A DNA stretch of 64,000 nucleotides from Acheta domesticus (lineage: Eukaryota; Arthropoda; Insecta; Orthoptera; Gryllidae). This document shows positions 26,001 through 37,844 of the stretch, in pieces; position 1 is the stretch's first letter, and every line of letters starts with the position of its first letter. The notes under the pieces were generated by a model. That model was not told where the DNA came from and ran no database searches. It was given only the letters and a program-made list of their open reading frames with translations. Location: assembly GCA_031308135.1 (NCBI GenBank), contig JAHLJT010000631.1, positions 198,503,126 through 198,567,125 on the forward strand, written 5' to 3'. A program made the position numbers and the translations under genes.

Positions 26001-29000
26001 AGATAGTTATAAAGGTACTTTATAAGACTCTTAACATCATTTTGCTCTATTCTTTTGTTTTTTCAAAAATTACACAAATGTAATTTTTTTATAACTCTCG
26101 TGTCAATATTTACATTAGAGGCGATTTGTTCATATCACCCATTTATGAGCACCTGTGCTTTTAATGTCATAAAGTTCACCCAATAGATCTGGTTAAATGG
26201 GCCTTAGAATCAACTAATTTATGTTTCCTCAAGTTTAAAATTAGTGTACAAATTATACTTATCCACTAAAAATATGGTAACATCTCATTAAACACGTCAA
26301 AAATGCATTTCCCACTTATAAGAGTTCCCGCTTATAAGAGACAAAATTCCATTCCCCCAGGTGTCTCTTATAAAGGGGTTTTACTGTACTTCCATATAGC
26401 AGGGCTCAGAAAGCTTTATTAGCAAAAAATAAATAACGAAAAACTTAATTGTAGAATAATATTTTAACCTATTGTAATTTGAATATTGAACATATTAAGA
26501 TTTTCAATAAAAGTAATATGAGTTTATAAATGAAACAAAACAATATTACAAATAATGTTAAATATTATTTGTATTGTTGTTAAAATATGTGTTAAGTAGT
26601 CACTACATGATGCACTCACCCATGTTTTTGATTTAGGCAGCAGAGTTCGGAAACTAGCCATTTGGCTCTACATCGCAATGTGCAGATTTACCATATACCT
26701 GTAACATGCAATATTTGACACTGGGGTCTTCTGCTTTAACGTCATCAGATGCAAAAACCTCTTCCACTTCCATTGGATTATCCACTTCCTCTGCACCATC
26801 CACTTCTACGACGAACTGTCACACACATCACATCTTCCTCAGACATTGAAGGGTGTAGATTGTTTATCATTTACTTCCGTATAGCAAGATTCACAAAGCT
26901 GAAGAAAGCATTGCATGTCGAAACTGTCAAAATCACTATTAATATCAGAACCATCGTCTCAATCAAGTTACAATGATCCATCTTACATAGAATAGGCTAA
27001 AGATATGTGGAAATAGAATTAATTGATGTGCATTTTCAGAGAACCATTGCTACATAAAAATATTGTTTCTTGTGATTTTCAAATACTGAACTAATTCATG
27101 TTCCTTCCAAAGCTCATATTTGTTTTTGTAGTGATGCAAGTTTTTATAACAAAAGGAAATTCCATTTATGGTACACACTTACTTCGAAAATGTTGTTTAT
27201 TGAACATTTGCATAATTTCAGAGCATTTTAATACATGTGTCATGTAGAGAAACAAGATTATTATTAAATAATCAAAATAATGAAAATATTCTGGTAAGGT
27301 GGATAAAATATAAAAACTCGTTCATTTTAGTTAAAATCTGTAAGGGTCAAAATTGAATATAAACTGCCTGAAAAAATTATCGAAACACCTTTTTCAGCTA
27401 TAGAAAATTGCAAAAATTATTAAAATCAATGTTGATAGGAATAATGTGGTTAAAAAAATTAAAACTTACGTAAGAAGCTTTTTTTTTTTTTTTTTTTTTT
27501 TCCTCCACTTCAATTACGATTTTCAACACAAATTTTTTCGCTCCTGGGACAGTTTTGCTTAACTTATTCTCCTACCTCCTTTGGGAATCTTTTTTATATT
27601 AGTGTATTGTTAAAAAACTATACGAGATGTAACCAGAAATAATATTGTTGTAAAATAGCTCTCAAGAAATTTATTTTGTGTAAAATTTAAATTATGTAAC
27701 ATTGGATTTTTTACTTCATCAGTCTTTCTGTTGTCAGATTCATTAAATACATTGATGTAATTTGTTTTATTCCCCTTTTTTTACTCAGAAAAACGAAGGC
27801 GCCAACGAGCTGAAGATTCCTTGAATCGACGGAGAGAATTCCAGGAGCGATTTGGAGGGACTTCACGATATAGGACTGCACGGCAAAAACCTGAAGATAG
27901 AGGCATGTTATGTAATGATCTTGCTTTTATATTTTTCTATTTTGCATTTATATGTATAATTTTGATTATGAGGAAAGAAAAAAATGTTTTGATTAGTGGC
28001 CATTTCATTAATTTTCCAAGGCATTAACAGTTATATTACAAGGTCAGACTGAAATATAAATTCAGTACTTTTAAGTTTCACTTATCATAGATTATGAATT
28101 TTTATTTCCCCAGTTAGTGCATTGCATTATCTGTTTTACAAGTGAGATCGATTAATTGGCATGTGAGCATAAAAAATGTTACAATTTTCATAATCATATG
28201 TTTTGAACCTGAGAGTTAGACAACTGAAACTGAAAATTTAGTTGCAAAATATAAACAAATATTTTGACAAAAGTAAATTACATAATATTAGAACTGCATA
28301 ATTTTCTCAACAAAAAATATTGCTTTTGAGAAAGTATGATAATTTCAGTTGTCTCCTTTCTCTGTACCTTAAGAGTGCTGTGAGATGCAAATGATTACGA
28401 CTCGCCACACTTATTTAATTTCCCACGATATGCAAACTATGTCCTGTTAAAAGTGCTAATAGCTCATAAAATTAAAACTAAAAGATGTATTAAAAATATA
28501 TCTAGTAAGAAAATAATTTTGAAATATAAATATATGTAAATTTGTATTAAAATGTATATTTAAAAAAAAAAATCTGCCTTTTGATCAGACACGTCAGAAA
28601 AGTCTTTTTGGAAGGAATTTTTGCATAGCGAAGCATTGTGGCAATTGACGAACAGCACAGTTCGAATTTCGCATCGTTTTTACATGTGCACCATGGTGGA
28701 AAAATAAAGTTGGCTTACTTTGATGGTCCGATTTTTACTCATTCTGTGCATCACCTGTTTTAGTCACAAACCACATGACCACAACAAGGGCACTTTGTTT
28801 GGAAAGCTAGACAAGTCGCAGACTGCTATGTTTCAGGGAGAGCAAGAAGTGTTGAGAAACTGTAAATTGTCATTATTAAATTCAGTCATATTTGATGTTG
28901 AGTTTTTTGAGTTTGGCCCCAGATTTTTTGTCAGACAGTAGTTTAAAAAAAATTGAAATAACTCAGAATCGCATAATTTTAAACATAAAAAGGTTTATTT

Positions 29001-32000
29001 TTCATTAGGTAGTCGAAGTTTGTTTTGCGATGTTTCGAGGACATGGATATTTTCCTTATCTTCAGGCTACAATGAATATATGGACATAGGAGAAAATTAA
29101 AGAACGAAAAATCTAGTGGTGCTTCAGAATGGCACAGACTTTCCTGTATTAGTTTTCTATTTTGTTTGGTCTCAATAAGTTATTTGGATTTCCCACATTC
29201 TCCTGCAAGTTGCCATCTATCACCACCCAGTGTATATTTCTTTAACATTTTATTAACTTTTGGTTTCCTAATAGTAGAACAAATTTTATTTTAAGAAAAT
29301 TAAAGAACAGTTTAAGAATATTTAAGCGGTATTGTAAATGTGAAATTTGAAGTTCAGGCAATTTTTGAGTTTTCGCAAAACATCATTAGAACTCTTTTGA
29401 AGTACATCAACTCACAAATACACTAGTGTTTACAAATTTCTGGAAATGTGCATATTAATGGTATGAGAGATCTTTCAAAAAAATTACCTGTGTGTACTTT
29501 TTGAAAAACACAAAAATACCCCATATTGAACTTTATGTCATATTAAAGATTGCAATTAGCACTATCAGTTCGAAAAGTTTGATTAAAATAATTTGGAGCC
29601 ATTTTTGAGAAAATGGCGTTTGAGCATTTCTGAAAATGCAGAATTTTAAGCTACTTTTAATGGAAATTGTTGAGTTTTCAACAAACTTTACTTGACGTTA
29701 TTTAAAGCACATGTACTCATGAATACAATAATCCCAACAAATCGCCGCTAACATAAACATTAACGACGGAAGAGACAAGTCAAAAAAATTACATTTTTGT
29801 AATTTTTGAAAAAACAAAAGAATGGCGTTTATGTCATCTCATTGAGTACATGAGTCACTATTCTGATTAAAAGTTTAAAGAAAAAATTAGTGATGATAAG
29901 TAAATGAATAACGAGATGTTTTTGAAAAATCTCGTTTTTGTAATTTTTTAAAATTGCACATTTTGCATGCAATGTGCGAAAATGACTAAATTTTTTTTTA
30001 AAAAATTGCATGATCTTAAAGAAAGAACTCACTATGGAGACCAAATTTTATTTGAAGTAAAAAATGTCTATCTTTAATTTTGTAGTTTTAGGAAGATGCT
30101 GAAAATAATTCAAACCTTTGCAATTTTCGAAAATTCAGAGTTAATCATGAAAATCGGACCTATGTCACCTTTATAAGTGTATTTTACTCTTTTCTCACAA
30201 GAAATTTAGAGAAACAATTTGATCCGTTTTTCAGAAAATTTTGAAAATGTCTGGGAGGCTTCATGTAAAGAACCCACAAATTTTACAGAATCTATTTCAA
30301 AAGCGAGATTGACAGGAGTTTCTTCAATTTGAAAAAAGTCCCATGTATGGATTAGGTACTAGTAGTGTTCACAGATGGACGGACGGACAATGTGTTTTGC
30401 TTTCAATTGGTTTTTCGGTATCAAGGTCCCACAAAAGAGGGATTCTGGCTACATCATGTGTTAGGGGATTTTTATCCCTTAATGTAGCATCTGGATTTAT
30501 CCACCTTTTCATTATCAGGACTCGGCATTTTTTTCTGCAGATAATCTGACGTTTTTTTGTGCAGCATTACATAACTTTCCCTATACTATGTAAATTACTC
30601 CATACATATGTATGTACAGGGGAAAGTAAAATGTTACTGATATTAATGTATAAACAATACAAATATAATATCAAATACCTAATGTTTATGTTTGTTAAAT
30701 GCAAATATTATATTGAGTACTAATGAGTGTTAATGTTAAATGTTCATTGAACTTTTAACTCAATTAATGAACGCAATTTAAAATAGGTTTTAAATAATTT
30801 CTGGAAGATTAATTTGTGAACATGTCACAAAAGGGACAAAGAAATATGAAATAACATACCAATTTTAACTTACGTAGCATCTAACTTTCCGGTATCACCT
30901 CTCTTACGTACATGAACCACAGGAAATTTGGAGTGGGCAATTATGTTCATCACCAAATTACACAAAAAAATACTCATATTTTCGAAACATTCAACATGGC
31001 CTTTCTTTATGATCTGTTTTTGATGAACACATTTCTTTAAGAAAAAAATTATATCTTGACAATTGTAGTTGTAAGAAGAAGCCAAAAAATTGTTAATTTT
31101 TAAAATTTACCAAAAATCAGGAATTTCAACAAACATGAGATCAGCTCTATTCTCTTAAGTGCCATATATGTACGTAAGGTCCAAATATAATCAAAAAATT
31201 TTGTATCGTTTTTAAGAAAAATTGGATTAAAGAACACAAAAACTGCCTATGTTTGACTAAAAATTTCACAAATAGAACTCGTATTTTCGAAAAATTGAAC
31301 CTTATTTGACAGATTTTTTATGAACACATTTCGATAAGAAAAAATGTTGACCTTCATAATTGTTGTCATGTTGCTGGAAGACGCCGAAAAGAAATTTGAA
31401 TTTTTTGCAATTTTCAAAAATCAGAATATTGAATGAACACGAGACCTGCACCATTCTCATAAGCGTTCTACATGCTGTACAAGGTCAAAATTAAATCAAA
31501 ATTGTTGGTGCTATTTTTGAGGAAAAAAAAAAAGTGGTTTAAACAAAATTAAAATTGCCTATATTTCACACAACATTTCATGAAATGTACCACAAATTTT
31601 TTATTGTATTGTACTCGACCTTATTTCAAAATCTATCTTAAAGGAACAGATTTCAGTCAGTGAAAAAATCTCAATCTTCATAATTCTATTTGTAGGACGA
31701 CACAGAAAACATTGTGAATTTTTGTAATTTTCGAATGATCAGGGTTTTCATCGAAAATGAGACCTGCACCATCTCTTGAACATCCTCCTAAACAAAACAC
31801 CATCCTAAACAAAATTTAATAAAAACCGATGGACCTACTTTTTTGAAAATGTCCCAAGGGCTTCATGTAAAGTACCTCCCAAAATTAAAATATCTGTTCA
31901 AATTCAAGGGACCACAGCATCAGCCAGTTCGATTGGCGAATATCACGTTTGGTGGAGCCTGAATCCATGTTTTGTGGTTCCTTGATACCAAAAAATCGCT

Positions 32001-35000
32001 TGACGACAAAATGTCTGTCAACAATGGTAGCAGCTGAACCGTTTAGTTGATTTTCTCCAAAATTGACATTCCCCAATCGATCTGTCAGATCATGCGGCCC
32101 CTTGCATTTGAAACCAATATTTTAACTTTGGAGGGGCCTTTACATGGAGCCCCTGGGACATGGCTCCATCGTTTTTGTTAAATTTTTTTGTTGGATAGTG
32201 TGAAGGAGGTTTAAGAGAATGGTGCAAGTCTTCTTTCCATTGTAAAGTGATTTTTCAAAAATTGCAAAAATCCAAAACTAGTGGTGCTACAACAGCACTT
32301 ACTGTCCCGTATTAGAGGAAACCTATTTAGTGCAACTGAAATATTGCACTTTATGCACTACTAACATCTTAGCTATTATTTAAAAACATCCAATTCAACC
32401 AAGAAGCGTACAACTTACTGTTTCCATCACAATGTTGTCAGAACTATGTGAATTCTACAACTGCACAAAAATAGAATACAAAAGTTTTGTAAACCTGTAT
32501 TGGAAAAAGAAGCCTGATACCTGGACAATATAGAAATGCATTCTATAGGGCCATGACTAGAGAAGAGTATTTTAAAACCACGCAACAAATACTCTACTCA
32601 CTACAAATGGTACAGCATTTGGTGCGAAAACTAAATATTTTCATGCAAATATCAACATAAATTGGACAATTATAACTCCTTTTCATACAGCTCCATCAGG
32701 TCACAACAATGACATGAAATTCACAGATATTCATGAGCGCAAAGTGAATTCCATTGTTGCAGACCCTGCATTGTCGCTATTCTGAGAGCTATTAAAATTT
32801 TACTTTTTATTTCAAATATTTCAAAATAAAAAATTTCTAAAATATTAATGTGTAAATGTATAACAAATGGTCGAATGTAAGAAACTAACAAAGAAATAAT
32901 ACACAAAATTGCAAATTCTAATTTTCGATGCATCCAGCTGACGAAGCGCAATAAATTTACACTGGGCTATTATGTTTGTCACAGAATTATAGAAAAACTA
33001 CTTGTATTTTGAAAAAATTAAGCATGGCCGTATTTGAAGATGTAATTTTGATAAATACATTTAATTGAGAAAAAATTGTATTTTTAAGATTGTTGTTGTA
33101 AGAAAACGATGAAAACAAAGCGCAGTCAATTCCGAGCGTGCTATTATGTTTGTCAGGAAATTTTAGAAAAACTTCTCATATTTTCAAAATATTCAACCTG
33201 ACTTTATTTGAAGATCTATTTTTGATGAGCATATTTCATTAAGAAAAACCTGTGAAACCTGCACTATTCTCTTAAGCTTCCTTTATGCTATCTCAGGTCC
33301 CATTTTTATTTACCCCCCCCCCCCCAAAAAAGCGATTTTTAAGAAAAAATGGTTTAAAGAAAATAAAGAAATGTCTGTTTGACACAATTTTTCGAAAAAA
33401 ATACTTGTTTTTGAAAAATTGAACATGACCTTATTTGAAGATGTGTTTTTATGAACACATTTCATTAAGAAAAAAATTGTATCTTCATAATTGTAGTTGT
33501 AGGAATATACCGAAATAAATTTGATTTTTTCAATTTTCGAAAAATCAGAGTTTTCAACCAACAAGAGATCTACGCCATTCTGTTAAATGACATTCAAAGT
33601 ATCCAACAACAAAATTTAGTCAAAATTGTTGGTGCCATTTTTTTAATATGTCCGAGGGCCTGCATGTAAAGTACCCTCCAAAATTAAAATATTGGTTTCA
33701 AATTCAAGGGGCCGCCAGAATATTCAGATCGATTTGGGAATATCAATTTTGGAGAAAATCGGCTGAACGGTTTCGTCGCTAGTCGTTTTGTTCACAGACG
33801 GACGGACTTTTTGCTTTCAATTGGTTTTTTGGACCCACAAAATAGGGATTCTGGCTGCACTATGTGTTAGGAATTTTTTTTTCTTAATTTAGCAACTATG
33901 TTTATCCACTTTGTCGTTACCAGGGCCCTGTAATAAGAGTTTTTCTGCCGAAAATCCGCCGTTCGCACAGCATTACATAACGTATGTATAGTACACGGGA
34001 AAGTAAAAATGTCGGCATCTTCCTACGATTGCAATTATGAAGAATGAGATTTTTTCCATTAATGATGAATTTTAAAATAATTTCATGTTTCGAAAATTTG
34101 AGTAGAACTTGTCGTATAACTTGGCTTGAAAGTACGGGCGAGAAAGTACATGCAGTGTTAGCACCTAGTTTTTTCTTTCTTTCTTTTCCTAAAAGTGCAC
34201 TGCCACCTGCTAAATCTCGCCTAAATTCAAGTTTAAAAAGCAAGTTTTATTCACAAAAAAGGTCTGCTTTGATCACAACAACGATCCATGCAGACGCGTT
34301 ACAAGACTCTAGGAAAGACAATTTGTATTGGTATTATTTGAATAGGGGACAGTGTATACAAGCAGAAAAACAACGTCGAAGCTTTTATCGCGGGGTAGAT
34401 AGAATTTGAATCTACCACCGCCACACACCGATAAATTGCAAAAGAAAAAGACACGTGTTTATTGTTCGTAGCTGCTTCTTACAACGCATGAGAAACAGCC
34501 AGACAAATTTTCCCAACCCGCCGCCAATTTCGTCTAGGTTTTCGTGAGTTATCTGAAGGCTTCGGGAGAGTGGCATACCTCGCCTACGGAACAGGAAAAT
34601 TACGGCCAGAATTACATATTCGTCTGCGAGAATTCTACGCGGAGTACTGGAGATCATTGCCGCGACGTCAATGTTCCACAGAGTATTGTTTAGCGTGTTT
34701 TGCAGAAACAGCACGTATTAAACCAAATTCTTAGCAGAAGCAGATAGTTTGTCGTGTCAGTTTACAGGATTATTCCTAAGAAATAACGCAATTTGTTAGG
34801 TTGTTTAGGAAGCTTTTTAAATACCCACTGTTCCCAAAAATATTTTTATTTGAGATACCCTTATTATACACACATACACACACATACATCTGAGTGTGTG
34901 TGTGTGTGTGTGTTGTGTGTGTGTGTGTGGTGTGTTTGTGTGTGTTTGTGTGTGTGTGTGTGTTGTGTGTGTGTGTGTGTTTGTGTGTGTGTTTGTGTGT

Positions 35001-35047
35001 GTGTTTGTTTGTGTGTGTGTGTGTGTGTGTGTGTTTGTGTGTGTTTG

Positions 35048-35119
<72 letters not shown>

Positions 35120-37813
35120 TGTGTGTGTGTGGGGGGGGACCTACTTGGTCATTCATGTACATTCACTTATCGGATTATCTGAACAGGCTATCGTTAGCTG
35201 GAGCTGTTCAAAATGAAACTCCCGGAAGCATCAGTTCAAACTGCAAGCCTAGAAACAATGAATAAACTTAATATTTCATTCATGGACTACAACTCTGGCA
35301 CAACTCGAAAAAATACGAATTTTATGACATGACACTAATTTTAAAATATTTTGTAATTGTTATTATTAACAGAACTCCTAGTAGTAATGCTTCCCCCTTA
35401 ACCCAGGAGTGGTAACGCGGGGGTCTGTGGGACCGCCACGATTCTTCTCGCTTGTTGTATTTCCCACGTTGGCTACCCTGACCATTGCTTTGGTACCTTT
35501 CTGTTTTTGTATCATGATATTTAGTGAGTTCTCAGTTTGCCAGTTTAGTGAGTTTTATCCCTGTAGCAAGCTGTTGTTTTGTTTGGGGTGCCCAGGGACC
35601 CCCACGTTACCTTCTAAGTTTGCAAAGGTGTCTTCAGTCTCGCACATTCTATTAGTTTGGAAACGTATTGCGTGCTGTGTTTTTACATTAGGATTCCCCT
35701 GCAAAGTTAATACTGAAGTACTATGAACACTTTAGGTCACCTTATATGTTAAAAAAGAAGTGGAAGAATACGCCAACTTTTGCTGATAGCTGGAACAGAA
35801 TATCATTACTCACCGACCTGGAAAAAGCAGTCTGCACGCAATTCCAAACGACTTGGATAAAGTTTTCTTTGTTCATTGATTTGGATATGATTAAGAGAAT
35901 TACAGAATCCACCAAAATCAAAATTGAAATGGATTTAGAGAGGAATTAAAATGATCGCAGCATCTGTAAGACTGACGCAGGGGAAATGAAGGCAGTAATT
36001 GGGCTACATATTTCGGCTGGGTCTGTGAAATCAGGGCATCAGAATCTTACTGAATTGTGGAATGTGGATATTATGGTATTGCAATTTTCCATTGTACTTT
36101 GAATTTGAAAAGATTTCAATTTTTGCTACGAAACCTGGGCTTGGATGTGACAACACGCGCAGACCGGTAGAAAAATTAACTCCAAATATTATATGCTTTC
36201 CTTTTGAATTCTCAGACTTGTTTAGAAACTAAGTTCTTAAAAAATTTTTAATTATACGCAAAACATTTTTAATAATAGAAGAAGCTGACCTGGCAAACGT
36301 TGTTTTGCCATATAAATTATTCCTAGGATTATTTTAGTAAAAAAAATGACTAATTGTCAGTGTTTGATGATGTGGTATATATGAGCTGAAGAGGCATGGA
36401 GCGCTGTGAACGATGATAGAATATAAAAATAACACAATACCAAACATTTCTATTTTTAATTTATTGTAATTTATTTTTTGAAATGATATACATTGCTAAT
36501 TATAATAATTTTACTAAAAAAACATATCAATCCCCCAACGCAATAGAGTGTACAATATTTTTTTTCCCCATCTTTTGCTAACACAAATAAACTGGATGGT
36601 TTGCCCACTCGAGAACATGCAACGTATAATTCCCCACGTGAAAGACATGGTGCGCTCAAAAATAAGCCACAAACAGACATCGTTTGGTCTTGAGACTTAT
36701 TGATAGTCATCGCAAGTGCCAATCTTAATGGAAATTGAAGACGTTTTAATTTAATTGGCACATCTATGGGTATAATAGGGATCCGTGGCAGTAATATATT
36801 ATCACCTCGAAATTTGCCATTTAAAATGATAGCTTCAACGTTTTTCATTACAGCCCTGCAAATTAATCATGAATTATTTAAAAATTACACCGAAATAGAA
36901 AAATGATAATTGTAAAATTACGATTAACGCCCAAACAATAAAAATAATGGCCGAAAATTGTAGTGAGTGAGAAACGGCTAATTGTGTGAGAGATCTCATC
37001 CTTACTCCGTTCTGCTTATTGGGTCAGAAGCAATGTTCCCAGATGTGAAACTTCCGATTGCGAAGTTTTAAGTTCGAAAATGCAGATTTCTTCTAATGAA
37101 TGCAGATTTACTAATATAATTTAAAAATAGGGGAAACATCAATAATTCATATATCGATATTTGGCAACGTTGGTCCGAAGTGACGCCGGTAGACGCCTTG
37201 CGGGGATACTGGTCAAGTGATAATTACATCATTATATCATGTAAATCAATCAGGGTTTTCTTTACCTATTGTTGCACTAAATGACTGTAAAATCGAAAAT
37301 CTATATATTAAAAGATGGCGGGAGCAAATAATTAACGATAATAAATAAATCTTCTGTAAAGAACAATCATTTAAAAAAATTGTTATAAAATGCATGTACA
37401 CATTTTTAACTGTTCAACAATGAATCTGTTCCCCATTTTGTACATTCGAGAATTTAATATCAACTTCCGAAGGCTAACTAAACATTAATTAACTAAGGCT
37501 AATTAAACAATTTGCAGCAATAAATATCACAAATTATTAAAACAAAGTTCCTAGTCATATCTACCTATAGTCAAATAGTAATTGCTGTGCTTTTTTTCCC
37601 TGCTAATTATAGTGTTAATGATATATTAGTCTCTAATATGCTTAAGACTCCTCAAACCTAACGCAACAATGTATCGCGGAGACAAACATGTTTCTAGTTG
37701 AGTCTGGCAGACGTTCTGCCCCCTATATCTCTCTTTCTCCTTCCCTCTCTCTCTTTCTCTGTCTCTCTCTCTCTCTCTTTCTCTTTCTCCGTCTCTCTCT
37801 CTCTCTTTCTCCG

Positions 37814-37844
<31 letters not shown>

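Larger units (their letters stand above)
24749..26386. mobile_element. pogo/Tigger-like non-autonomous element, TA-flanked
   Basis: CAGTAAAACCCCGCTATAAG at 24749 is inverted at 26386, with TA outside both ends (24747-24748, 26387-26388). The CAGT.AAACC..TATAA terminus is typical of pogo-group elements in the Tc1/mariner superfamily. Further copies of the cttataagagac word sit inside each end. The 1638-bp interior has no transposase. It carries a strong hairpin (25177-25288) and a minus-oriented piece of the F repeat family (about 25330-26150). Confidence 0.85.
24671..26915 (+). repeat. duplicated segment, one copy split by the pogo-like element
   Basis: The sequence beginning tccacttct..., through gtcacacacatcacatcttc and gggtgtagattgtttatcat, occurs at 24671-24748 and again at about 26797-26873. 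In the first copy it stops at the pogo-like insertion and resumes past it (26387 to about 26415: tacttccatatagcagg). The second copy (to about 26900) is uninterrupted. Confidence 0.85.

Noticed and set aside
28980..29090. Possible LINE 3' tail ('atcttcaggct' and 'atgtttcgagg' words)
   Set aside because: The words recall a motif common near LINE ends, but no coding part or clear boundary is attached.
34776..35265. Long frames of His-Thr or Cys-Val on both strands
   Set aside because: They are pure translation of the (TG)n/(CA)n microsatellite.
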